Origin: Edaphobacter sp. 4G125
GTDB lineage: Bacteria; Acidobacteriota; Terriglobia; Terriglobales; Acidobacteriaceae
Assembly (NCBI RefSeq): GCF_014274685.1
Contig: NZ_CP060393.1
Location: 1,733,501-1,797,500 of the forward strand
Direction of reading: 5' to 3'
DNA length: 64,000 nucleotides
The notes under the pieces were generated by a model. It did not search any database. It was not told the origin of the DNA and saw nothing but the letters and a program-made list of their open reading frames with translations. Shown piece after piece: positions 1 through 6,914 of this stretch. Position numbers and translations under genes: made by a program. Each line of letters opens with the position of its first letter. Positions within the stretch are counted from its first letter, which is position 1.

Positions 1-1455
1 ACTTCCTACGCCCAAGGAGGCATCGCCGTCGCGATGGGCGGCGATGAAGATGTAGCTCTTCATCTAGACGATACGCTTGCTGCAGGCGACGGTCTTGTCG
101 AGAAAGAATCGGCGCGCCTCCTGGTAGAGCAAGGACCTGTCCGCGTACAGGAACTCCTGGAATGGGGAACCAGCTTCGACCGTGAGAATGGCCAGCTGAT
201 GTTGACTCGCGAAGGCGCGCATAGCCGTTCGCGCATCCTTCACGCCAACGGAGATGCAACAGGAAGGGAGATTGCGGTCTCTCTTCTGCGTCACGTTCGT
301 GCAATCCCCAATGTTCGTCTTCTGGAATGGACGACCGGCATCGACCTGATCGTCGAACAACACAACCGAGTCGCGGGAGCCATTCTGCTGGACGGGGAAG
401 GTGGCATCCTTAAGATCTACGCTCGCGCCACCCTGCTTGCCAGCGGAGGCGCAGGGCAGGTCTACAGCGACACCACTAATCCTGCTGTGGCTACAGGCGA
501 CGGCATTGCGATGGCATGGCGCGCAGGAGCCGCTGTCGTCGATATGGAGTTTTATCAGTTTCACCCCACTGCATTCAGTGCTCCCGGAGCGCCAAGATTT
601 TTATTGAGCGAGGCCCTTCGCGGTGAGGGCGCAATCCTTGTCAACGCCAGCGGAGAACGTTTCATGCTCAAGGAGCATCCGCTGGCCGAACTCGCCCCCC
701 GTGACGTAGTCGCTCGTGCAATTACACGCGAAGGCATGGATGGCCCTGTCCATCTCGACATGCGACATGTCGCGAAGGACCTTCACGAACGCTTTCCCGG
801 TATCTCGGCGTTTCTCGCGAAGTATCATCTCGATCTCAATCGGGATCTGGTTCCTGTCCGTCCGGCCGCACATTATTTGATGGGAGGCATCCTCACCGAT
901 GTCCACGGCCGCACGACGCTTCCGGGGCTCTATGCTGCGGGAGAAGCAGCCTGCACCGGGGTTCATGGCGCGAATCGCCTGGCATCCAATTCTCTGCTTG
1001 AAGGGCTCGTTTTTGGCGCTCTTGCTGCCGAGGCCATGATGGCCGATCGCATATCCAATCTGTTTCGGCCGGAGTCATTCCCTTCCATTTCGGTCCCGGC
1101 CGAGCGCACGCCGGACGAACAGGTGGAACGATGGATCGAAGATCTTCGCAACAATATGTGGAAGTTTGCCGGGCTGCTGCGCGATGCTCAGGGACTTCAG
1201 CTGATGCAGCATAAACTTCAGGCTCTAGCAGGGACGATACCGCAAGGACTCTCACGACGTGCCATTGAAGCTCGCAATCTCTATACGGTCGCTTCGCTTA
1301 TCGTTACTGCTGCGCTGGCCCGATGCGAGAGTCGTGGAGCACACTTCCGCATGGATTATCCGCAGCACAATGCAGAGGCTCTTCACTCTGTCCTGTATCG
1401 CAACGACATCTCCTTCTGCCGCTCTCTACTGGAAGCATTTGTAACGCAGCAATAA
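1..1455 (+). CDS. nadB: L-aspartate oxidase (5' end cut by window edge)
   Basis: The reading frame is open from base 1, so the N-terminus lies outside the window; about 484 residues are visible of a family length near 520-540, and the Rossmann glycine motif is missing only because of the edge. NadB oxidises L-aspartate to iminoaspartate with FAD, the first step of de novo NAD synthesis, and hands the product to NadA, encoded 6 kb away at 7761. Visible family signatures are the SYAQGGIA motif at the very start, HPTAF at about residue 192, and the FAD-binding HGANRLASNSLLE segment near residue 335. The fumarate reductase/succinate dehydrogenase-type C-terminal helical domain follows. A clear terminator follows the stop. 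Identification is by motif recognition and is secure. Confidence 0.96.
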   Translation, partial: TSYAQGGIAVAMGGDEDVALHLDDTLAAGDGLVEKESARLLVEQGPVRVQELLEWGTSFDRENGQLMLTREGAHSRSRILHANGDATGREIAVSLLRHVRAIPNVRLLEWTTGIDLIVEQHNRVAGAILLDGEGGILKIYARATLLASGGAGQVYSDTTNPAVATGDGIAMAWRAGAAVVDMEFYQFHPTAFSAPGAPRFLLSEALRGEGAILVNASGERFMLKEHPLAELAPRDVVARAITREGMDGPVHLDMRHVAKDLHERFPGISAFLAKYHLDLNRDLVPVRPAAHYLMGGILTDVHGRTTLPGLYAAGEAACTGVHGANRLASNSLLEGLVFGALAAEAMMADRISNLFRPESFPSISVPAERTPDEQVERWIEDLRNNMWKFAGLLRDAQGLQLMQHKLQALAGTIPQGLSRRAIEARNLYTVASLIVTAALARCESRGAHFRMDYPQHNAEALHSVLYRNDISFCRSLLEAFVTQQ

Positions 1456-1490
1456 AAAGCGATGTCTGTATAACAGTTACGGAAAGAATG

Positions 1491-1520
1491 ACGGCGCAGG
1501 TTCTTCGCGCCGTTTTCTTT
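1491..1520 (+). terminator. Rho-independent terminator after nadB
   Basis: Inverted repeat ACGGCGC (1491-1497) / GCGCCGT (1507-1513) with a 9-base loop, followed by TTTCTTT. It lies 35 bases after the nadB stop and before the convergent TerC-family gene. Confidence 0.8.
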
Positions 1521-1526
1521 AATCTG

Positions 1527-2465
1527 CTATGCGTTTCCCGCTTCTGTTGGCTTCCGGATCAGCGAGAGGCCAATGGTAATTGCGAGCATCGCCGCGACCA
1601 CTCCCAGGGAAACCAGGGGGCCGATCTCGATAAAGTGAGAGGACAACATCTTGAGGGCGGCGAATGCGAGAACCGCAGCCAAGCCATAGTGCAGATAGCG
1701 AAGTTTCGTCAGCAGGTGGGCCAGGAGGAAGTACAACGACCGCAGCCCCATGACCGCCATGATGTTCGATGTGTACGCCAGGAAGGGGTGGCGTGTGATC
1801 GAAAGGACCGCTGGGATGGAGTCGATCGCAAACACCAGGTCGGTGACCTCGATCGCAATCAAGGCCAGCATCAGGACTGTCGCCATTCGTTGGCCGTTCT
1901 CTCGTACAAGGAAGCGGTCCTGGCGAAGGCTTACAGGGCGGAGCTGGGAGATCCACCTAAGCCAAGGCGGTGTCTCTTCTTTCTGCTTCTCATCTTCAGG
2001 AAGAACAAGACGAATTGAAGCGATCAGCAGGATGACAGCAAACACGTAGCTAACCCATTCGAAGCGGGCGAGCAGCTCGAGCCCGGCTGCGATAAAGGCG
2101 CCGCGCATGACGATCGCTCCGGCCACGCCCCAGAAGAGCACTCGCGGTTGATTCGCCGGTTCGATGCGAAAGAGTTTAAAGAGCAGCAGGAAGACAAAAA
2201 GATTGTCGATCGAGAGAGCTTCTTCGATGGCGTAGCCCGCGAGATACTGGGTTGCGGCAGTCCCTCCAAGCGAACGCAAAACAAACAGCGCGAAGACAAG
2301 GGCCGCGCCTACCCACAGAATGGTGGCGGCTACAGAGGTGGAGTGCAGGGTCTCGTCGGCAGGCTTTTTGGATCGCTGCCAGCGAATGTACAGGTATTCC
2401 GTTGCCATCAAGGCAAAGACGAAGATATGAAACCCAATCCAGTGGCTGACCGGTGTCGAAGGCAT
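1527..2465 (-). CDS. TerC/Alx family integral membrane protein
   Basis: A 312-residue polytopic membrane protein of the TerC/Alx family. Conserved acidic membrane motifs are visible: EEALSIDNLFVF near residue 83 and FAIDSIPAVL near residue 213, the aspartate-containing helices that mark the family. Characterised relatives (E. coli Alx, Bacillus MeeF/MeeY) export manganese, so metal export is the best inference; tellurite resistance is the historical name only. The ATG at 2465 is the natural start because the first membrane helix begins at about residue 10. It is preceded after 46 bases by a small membrane-protein gene on the same strand (2512-2709), probably one operon. I looked for the manganese yybP-ykoY riboswitch upstream and did not see its conserved segments. 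Confidence 0.9.
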   Translation of the reverse strand: MPSTPVSHWIGFHIFVFALMATEYLYIRWQRSKKPADETLHSTSVAATILWVGAALVFALFVLRSLGGTAATQYLAGYAIEEALSIDNLFVFLLLFKLFRIEPANQPRVLFWGVAGAIVMRGAFIAAGLELLARFEWVSYVFAVILLIASIRLVLPEDEKQKEETPPWLRWISQLRPVSLRQDRFLVRENGQRMATVLMLALIAIEVTDLVFAIDSIPAVLSITRHPFLAYTSNIMAVMGLRSLYFLLAHLLTKLRYLHYGLAAVLAFAALKMLSSHFIEIGPLVSLGVVAAMLAITIGLSLIRKPTEAGNA

Positions 2466-2511
2466 CTCTTAGGATGCTATCGCGCTTTGAGCACTTAGAA
2501 GGGAAGTGGGC

Positions 2512-2709
2512 TTAGTGCGCTCCCAGAACCATGGCATAGACGGTGTAGATGCCGAAGGCAAGCAGCCCCCAGAGGGCAGAGGAAAAGATCACTCCCCGAA
2601 CGATATCTCCGAGAGGATGCGTATCAAAGTACCCTGCTTGTTTCTCCCATCGTCCGGGCCAGACCTCGTGATCATTACGCTGACGAGGCAAGATTTTTGA
2701 AAACGTCAT
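2512..2709 (-). CDS. Small single-pass membrane protein upstream of the TerC-family gene
   Basis: 65 residues, no family recognised. The first 35 residues are polar and charged; one hydrophobic helix spans about residues 37-60, ending in AMVLGAH. A good ribosome binding site, GGGAG, sits 8 bases before the ATG at 2709, which argues that it is really translated. It is 46 bases upstream of the TerC/Alx gene on the same strand, so a function as small accessory subunit of that transporter is a reasonable guess but only a guess. Confidence 0.6.
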   Translation of the reverse strand: MTFSKILPRQRNDHEVWPGRWEKQAGYFDTHPLGDIVRGVIFSSALWGLLAFGIYTVYAMVLGAH

Positions 2710-2922
2710 GCTATTTCTCCCAAGTTATCCACAGGCTATGGAGCAGGTATCTACCTTGCTATCCCCCATTTGGGGTATATCGGCAAGTTTTATGAGCGCA
2801 TGAGGAGCCAAGAACCTTGCCTAGAGAAAATCCTGTTTTTTCATGACAGAGAGCAGGGAGCGGAGTAGTATGTCCGCCCAGGGCCCTTTGTACCTATAAA
2901 ACCTAGAACAGGAGCTTTTTCC

Positions 2923-3426
2923 ATGAAGCTTTTTTCGTCGTCACTTTCACTTCTTGCGATTACATTCTTTGCTGTTTCAGCCCATGCTCAATCTGCGCCT
3001 CCGGCGGGAGCGACGGGGCTTTGTAAAGACGGGACTTACACCACTTCCGCAACCAAGAGCGGCGCTTGCCGTGGGCACCAGGGCGTAAAGCAGTGGCTTT
3101 CGGCCTCTGCAGCGCCAGCGGCGGCCGCTGCGCCAGCCAAGGCTGCGACCCCTACGCCAAGTCTGGCTCCGGCAGCGGCTCCAGCTCCAATGAGTGCCCC
3201 CGCGGCGTCCGCGGCTCCGGCGAAGGCCGCCCATACGAACCTGGCGAGTGTCGCTGCGGCTCCTGGTGGTGGCCCAGGCATGGTATGGGTCAACAGTTCG
3301 TCGAACGTCTACCACTGCTATGGCTCGCAGTACTACGGTAAGACCAAGCAAGGATCTTATATGTCAGAGGCCGATGCGAAGGCCAAAGGAGCGCACGCGG
3401 ACCATAATCATCCATGCTCCAAGTAA
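2923..3426 (+). CDS. Secreted DUF3761-like protein with Ala/Pro-rich linker
   Basis: 167 residues with a classic signal peptide (MKLF... ending AHA-Q at about residue 22). Residues 29-60 look like DUF3761: a GATGLCKDGTY segment, a Ser/Thr stretch, then SGACRGHQGVKQWL. A linker of about 60 residues made almost only of Ala, Pro and Ser follows. The C-terminal 45 residues carry the recurring YHCYGSQYYGKT...YMSEADA motif seen at the end of many small secreted bacterial proteins. Four cysteines, two in each terminal domain, could form disulfides in the periplasm. Function unknown. It is transcribed away from the TerC operon and is followed by a dispersed repeat and a strong hairpin. Confidence 0.8.
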   Translation: MKLFSSSLSLLAITFFAVSAHAQSAPPAGATGLCKDGTYTTSATKSGACRGHQGVKQWLSASAAPAAAAAPAKAATPTPSLAPAAAPAPMSAPAASAAPAKAAHTNLASVAAAPGGGPGMVWVNSSSNVYHCYGSQYYGKTKQGSYMSEADAKAKGAHADHNHPCSK

Positions 3427-3490
3427 CCCTCCCCCCTAGTATTTTGCGCAAAGTATTCAAACCATTTGATTTAGGTTCGTACTTTGATGC
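3427..3490 (+). repeat. Dispersed repeat, copy 1 (C-tract plus TTTTGCGCAAAGTATT)
   Basis: Directly after the stop of the DUF3761-like gene comes a C-rich tract and then TTTTGCGCAAAGTATT at 3442-3457, containing the palindrome TTTGCGCAAA. The same 16-mer preceded by a C-tract recurs at 36548-36563, also just downstream of a plus-strand gene and upstream of a terminator. AT-rich sequence follows in both copies. Confidence 0.65.
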
Positions 3491-3533
3491 CAAATTGGCC
3501 CTTCCCGAAGGTAGCTGAATTCAGAGCAAAAAG

Positions 3534-3565
3534 ACAGGGAGAGCAGATCCATCTGCTCTCCCTGT
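3534..3565. terminator. Perfect 15-bp hairpin, likely bidirectional terminator
   Basis: ACAGGGAGAGCAGAT (3534-3548) is a perfect inverted repeat of 3551-3565 with only CC between. A-rich sequence precedes it and TTTCTATTGT follows, so it could stop transcription from both the DUF3761-like gene and the mer operon arriving on the other strand. Confidence 0.75.
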
Positions 3566-3655
3566 TTCTATTGTATAGATACGCAAAGGGTGTTTCTGCA
3601 ATCTATATCCCATTGTCTTCCAGCTATTTAGGTCAAATATGCAGTTGACAGGGTT

Positions 3656-3877
3656 TCATGAAGAACAGCAGCAGCTCTTTTGTTGGACAGGTGGACACTT
3701 TACAGAGCCGAAGGAGCAGAAGACACAGCAATCTCCTGATTTGGGACGCAGTATCGTGTGGCATCCGGCACACTCATGGAAGAATTGGCATGAGTCCGTA
3801 GGCATATTCTCCCGTGTCGTATGCCCGCACTCCGGGCAGGTGAGGAGGGACTCGAGAATAACGGCGTCCGGCGTCAC
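3656..3877 (-). CDS. GDCCVxC domain protein of the mer operon
   Basis: 73-residue cysteine-rich protein with 11 cysteines, arranged as CPECGH (14-19), CAGC (36-39), the family motif GDCCVFCSFGS (48-58), KCPP and a terminal KSCCCSS tail. The GDCCVxC family is commonly found beside mercury and other heavy-metal genes; its biochemical role is not established, but the many thiols suggest metal binding. The start is a GTG at 3877 overlapping the merP stop as GTGA, so it is translationally coupled to merP and is the last gene of merT-merP-GDCC. Confidence 0.85.
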   Translation of the reverse strand: MTPDAVILESLLTCPECGHTTRENMPTDSCQFFHECAGCHTILRPKSGDCCVFCSFGSVKCPPVQQKSCCCSS

Positions 3878-4164
3878 TTCTGTTGTCCTTCCCTATGTAC
3901 CTTTGAGGGAAAACCTGCATTTGCCGTAGCTTTCACCAGCTCCGACGGGCTTGTTTTGTCAGCGTCGAACCTGACTGTGGCCGTTTTGTGATCGTAGTCG
4001 ACCTTAGTTTCAATTACGCCGTGAACTTTCTGCAAAGCCTTGTGAATCGTAATCGAACACATGGCACAGGTCATGTTCTGAATATCCAAAACGGTGGTTT
4101 GAGGAGTCTCCGCAAGCGCGGAGACCGGCAGGATAATGAGCAAAGCGGCAAGTAATTTGCGCAT
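3874..4164 (-). CDS. merP: Periplasmic mercuric ion-binding protein MerP
   Basis: 96 residues: an N-terminal signal peptide (MRKLLAALLIILPVSALA) and one heavy-metal-associated domain with the metal-binding motif MTCAMC at about residues 32-37; classical MerP has MTCAAC. MerP takes Hg(II) in the periplasm and passes it to MerT. A strong AAAGGAG lies 6 bases upstream of the ATG, in the 11-base gap behind merT. The downstream GDCCVxC gene overlaps its stop. Confidence 0.92.
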   Translation of the reverse strand: MRKLLAALLIILPVSALAETPQTTVLDIQNMTCAMCSITIHKALQKVHGVIETKVDYDHKTATVRFDADKTSPSELVKATANAGFPSKVHREGQQK

Positions 4165-4175
4165 GGTCTACTCCT

Positions 4176-4529
4176 TTAGCGATAGAGAAGAGGCAAGATC
4201 CACGGGCTGGCTACGAAGATGAGTACGACCGGTGCTAACACCCAAAACAGCACTCTTTGCACATTTCGAGTTTGATCGGCAACGCATTTGTTCCCAACGG
4301 AACAATCCTTCGGGGTCAGATAGAGACTGCGGAAAGCCAGCCCAAGAAATACGACGGTCAACACAATGAATACAGGACGAAAAGGCTCAAGCGCCGTCAG
4401 GTGAGTGATCCACGCGCCGCCGATACCGAGGCTCAGAAGGAGAAGAGGGCCCACACAGCATGCGGACGCGCCAATTCCGGTCAGCACACTGCCGACAAGA
4501 GCTGCTTTGGTATTGAGTACAGGTCGCAT
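4176..4529 (-). CDS. merT: Mercuric transport protein MerT
   Basis: 117 residues, the normal MerT size (about 116). Three hydrophobic helices are visible. The first carries the Hg-binding cysteine pair in GASACCVGPLL; a second pair, C-S-V-G-N-K-C, lies in the loop before the last helix. MerT moves Hg(II) received from MerP across the inner membrane. I chose the ATG at 4529: GGGAAG lies 8 bases upstream and the product then begins MRPVLNTKAA. A longer frame from 4583 would start inside the MerR operator, upstream of any plausible transcript start. Cytosolic Hg would need MerA, which is not encoded here. Confidence 0.93.
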   Translation of the reverse strand: MRPVLNTKAALVGSVLTGIGASACCVGPLLLLSLGIGGAWITHLTALEPFRPVFIVLTVVFLGLAFRSLYLTPKDCSVGNKCVADQTRNVQRVLFWVLAPVVLIFVASPWILPLLYR

Positions 4530-4552
4530 ATGAAATATCTTCCCGTTTTTTA

Positions 4553-4583
4553 CTCTAAACTCCGTACCATAGTACGGAGTCAA
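4553..4583 (-). promoter_or_regulatory. mer operator/promoter with 19-bp spacer
   Basis: On the minus strand TTGACT (4578-4583) is followed by a 19-base spacer and TTAGAG (4553-4558). The spacer is almost filled by the dyad CCGTAC-TATG-GTACGG; extended, ACTCCGTAC and GTACGGAGT are perfect inverted copies. This closely resembles the Tn21/Tn501 mer operator, where MerR binds a dyad in an overlong 19-bp spacer and untwists it when Hg(II) binds. It sits between divergent merT and merR. Confidence 0.9.
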
Positions 4584-4595
4584 GGGGAGAGGGAC

Positions 4596-4994
4596 ATGCC
4601 TGAGAACTTAACCATCGGCATGCTGGCGAAACGTGGCGGCGTAAATGTCGAGACCATTCGTTACTACCAACGGCGAGGGTTGCTGCAAGAGCCGCTAAAA
4701 CCGTATACGGGATTTCGACAATATCCGCCTCAATCCGTAAGGCGCATTCGCTTTATCAAACGAGCGCAAAGTCTGGGGTTTACTCTCGAAGAGATTCATG
4801 GCCTACTTGCCCTGGACGAACGGAGAGCTTGTCGGGAGACGCGCGGTATGGCGGCTCATAAGCTGGAGTTGATTGAAGAGAAGCTCGCAGATTTGTCCAC
4901 AATGAAGAAGGCACTCTCCCGGCTTGTGCGTGCCTGTGATGCTTCATCGGAAGGTACACCCTGTCCGATCATTCACCTTCTGGCGGACGATTGA
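4596..4994 (+). CDS. merR: Mercury-responsive MerR-family regulator
   Basis: 132 residues. The N-terminal winged-helix motif (TIGMLAKRGGVNVETIRYYQ) is the MerR DNA-binding domain, followed by the long dimerisation helix. All three Hg(II) ligands of true MerR can be placed by alignment to Tn501: Cys in RRACRE, Cys in VRACDA and Cys in TPCPII. This supports mercury rather than copper or zinc sensing. The ATG at 4596 follows GGGGAGAGGG. It is transcribed divergently from merT across the shared operator, the classical arrangement. Confidence 0.93.
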   Translation: MPENLTIGMLAKRGGVNVETIRYYQRRGLLQEPLKPYTGFRQYPPQSVRRIRFIKRAQSLGFTLEEIHGLLALDERRACRETRGMAAHKLELIEEKLADLSTMKKALSRLVRACDASSEGTPCPIIHLLADD

Positions 4995-4995
4995 C

Positions 4996-6138
4996 CTATC
5001 GGTGGAGATTGATGAGCCGAATCATCTCGATTAGAAGATCGCCTGAGATCTGGAGCGAGCGAGCGCTGATCTTGTCGAGGGTATCGAGTTCGGTGTGGTG
5101 ATATCCCCCTTCGGGGTGTTCCCGCGTGGGTGGGCCATACTCAATATCCACGACATCGAGTACGGGGACTCCGCGCTGGCGGAAGGGAAGATGGTCGTCC
5201 ATGACTGCCGTTTCGTTCTTGAAGACGTAGGCCGAATGCCCCGTGTTCTTCGCCGCGGTGGCCAACATATCGAGCAGCCAGGGAGTGGAGTTGGAGTCGC
5301 GGTCGATGTTCAGGTCTTTATCGCCGATCATGTCAGCCACAAGAAATGCCTTGATCTTCTGGAGGATTCCTTCCTGCGACCACTTTGCTGCCAGATGGCG
5401 GGTTCCGTAGAGCGAGTCGCGGTCGCTCCAGGACTGGATGGCCTCTTCGCCGTCGTCGAAGACGAGCCAGACGCTGTAGCCCTCGGGTGGATGAGCGCGC
5501 AGGTAGTTGCCGAGTTCGATCAAGAGAGCGGTGGTGGCACCGCCGTCATTGGCTCCAACGAAGTTGATGTCGCGCAGCGGGTAGTTCGTCTCGTAGTGGC
5601 TTGCGATGACGATGATGCCGTCCTTCTTGCCGGGATAACGGACGATGAAGTTCTTCATCGCAAGTTGACCCACGGGGGTAGAGGCGGAGAAGCTGTCGGT
5701 TTCGAAGTTGCCCTTTGCGGCCTCGGCGGTGAAGTGCGAACGGATGAATTCTTCCGCTTTCGCATGGTCCGGGGAGCCGATCCAGCGATGAGGTGCGACA
5801 GTGATGAATTGCTTTGTCAGCTCATAGGCGGCCTGTCCGCTGAATTTATGCGTTGCGCGGGATGCGTTTTGCGTTGCGACTTTTTGCGCGTGCGCTGAGG
5901 GCATGGTGCTGACGAGGATGAGAACAAGCAAAGACAGAAATGCGGGGATTCCTCCACTTCGCAGTCGCCTGATGACGACTGCTTCGGCCGGAATGACAAC
6001 GGTGGTGGGTTCATCCGTAGCAGATCGCAGATCCTTCCCATTCGACTCGTTACATTTGCTCAGGGCAGGCTTGCCTGCGGCTTGCTCAGAATGACACGCT
6101 AAGATGCGCGAGTGTTTCGTGAACGGACGGGTGTTCAT
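4996..6138 (-). CDS. Secreted glutaminyl-peptide cyclotransferase (M28 family), leader disrupted by repeat
   Basis: 380 residues from the ATG at 6138, which overlaps the tatC stop as ATGA. The catalytic part matches animal-type glutaminyl cyclase: zinc ligands in SHYETN, GANDGG and FDDGEEA, the GDKD segment, WSDRDSLYGTRHLA, DDHLPFRQRGVPVLD and YHHTELDT, all intact. The enzyme turns N-terminal Gln into pyroglutamate, here probably in the periplasm. A hydrophobic segment with an AHAQ cleavage site ends about 84 residues after the start; residues 14-68 before it are encoded by two dispersed repeat units (see separate entry). The next gene upstream is tatC, and Arg-Arg precedes the hydrophobic core, but both arginines come from the repeat. 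Convergent merR ends 1 base away. Confidence 0.87.
   Translation of the reverse strand: MNTRPFTKHSRILACHSEQAAGKPALSKCNESNGKDLRSATDEPTTVVIPAEAVVIRRLRSGGIPAFLSLLVLILVSTMPSAHAQKVATQNASRATHKFSGQAAYELTKQFITVAPHRWIGSPDHAKAEEFIRSHFTAEAAKGNFETDSFSASTPVGQLAMKNFIVRYPGKKDGIIVIASHYETNYPLRDINFVGANDGGATTALLIELGNYLRAHPPEGYSVWLVFDDGEEAIQSWSDRDSLYGTRHLAAKWSQEGILQKIKAFLVADMIGDKDLNIDRDSNSTPWLLDMLATAAKNTGHSAYVFKNETAVMDDHLPFRQRGVPVLDVVDIEYGPPTREHPEGGYHHTELDTLDKISARSLQISGDLLIEMIRLINLHR
5935..6105 (-). repeat. Two dispersed intergenic repeat units inside the glutaminyl cyclase leader
   Basis: Read on the minus strand, unit one begins GTGTCATTCTGAGC and continues to GGATCTGCGATCTGC; unit two begins TTGTCATTCCGGCC and ends GGAATCCCCGCATTTC. 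Unit one shares its opening with the repeats at 35195-35262 and 36436-36510. Such units are normally intergenic in acidobacteria; here they lie within an open frame after the first 13 codons and before the signal-peptide core. Confidence 0.75.
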
Positions 6139-6914
6139 GCCGACTTCGCCTCTTTGCGGCGCGCAGGATTGAAGATCCAGGCGACGCCGACGCCGACCAT
6201 ATAGAGCACCAGCATGGGCATGGCGAAGAGGCACATACTGACCGGATCGGGAAGCGGGCAGATGATGGCCGCGATGATGAAGATTACGAGAATTGCATAA
6301 CGAATATGGCGGATCAGGAACTTCGCATCGACAATTCCGAGGATAGAAAGGAAGAAGATGAGGATGGGAAGTTCAAAGGTGATACCGAGGCCGAGGATGA
6401 CGGCGAGGAAGAAGCTAGTGTAGTCCTCGATGGTGATGATGGGATGAAAGCGGCGGCCAAAGTCGCCGATCAAGACCTTCAATGCTCCGGGAAGTACCCA
6501 GTAATATCCAAAAAAAACACCGGACATGAACAGCGCGACTGTAGCGGTCATGAATGGAACGACGTAACGTTTTTCATTCGAATACATGCCGGGCGCGATA
6601 AAGAGCCAGATCTGGTAGAGGATAAAGGGAGACGCAAGGATGGCACCGCCGACCAGCGAGGTCTTCAGGTAGAGGTTCAGTCCATCGGTCGGGTGTGTAA
6701 AGTTCAGCTGCAGGTTCAGCATGTCGATGGGTCTCGACACGACTCCGTAGAGGCGTTCATGAAACGCATACGCGATCATGAAGCCGAGCAGTAGATAGAT
6801 GACAGAACGGATGAGCCGCTTGCGCAGTTCATCCAGATGCTCCATCAGGCTCATGCCTGGAAGCTCGGCGCGGTCGGTGACTGCCGCGCGAGCGCGATCG
6901 ACCAGATCAGCCAT
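6135..6914 (-). CDS. tatC: Sec-independent protein translocase TatC
   Basis: 259 residues with six predicted membrane helices. N-terminal family signature MSLMEHLDELRKRLI (after a 20-residue lead) is the region that binds the twin-arginine signal. The first periplasmic loop and the helix with IWLFIAPGMYSNEKR are typical of the family. The ATG at 6914 has GAGG 9 bases upstream; a GTG five codons earlier is possible. It overlaps the end of the tatA/tatB gene and its own stop overlaps the glutaminyl cyclase start (ATGA), so the three are one translationally coupled operon. Confidence 0.95.
   Translation of the reverse strand: MADLVDRARAAVTDRAELPGMSLMEHLDELRKRLIRSVIYLLLGFMIAYAFHERLYGVVSRPIDMLNLQLNFTHPTDGLNLYLKTSLVGGAILASPFILYQIWLFIAPGMYSNEKRYVVPFMTATVALFMSGVFFGYYWVLPGALKVLIGDFGRRFHPIITIEDYTSFFLAVILGLGITFELPILIFFLSILGIVDAKFLIRHIRYAILVIFIIAAIICPLPDPVSMCLFAMPMLVLYMVGVGVAWIFNPARRKEAKSA

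Noticed and set aside
2725..2733. DnaA-box-like TTATCCACA.
   Set aside because: A single 9-mer is expected by chance in 64 kb; there is no cluster, no AT-rich unwinding region and no dnaA or dnaN nearby.
2710..2870. Manganese (yybP-ykoY) riboswitch upstream of the TerC/Alx operon.
   Set aside because: The conserved loop sequences were not found on the minus strand; only an imperfect CCCC-ATTT-GGGG palindrome is present.
4996..6138. Glutaminyl cyclase as a pseudogene because of the repeat insertion.
   Set aside because: The frame is open throughout and all five predicted metal ligands are kept, so the enzyme can still be made.
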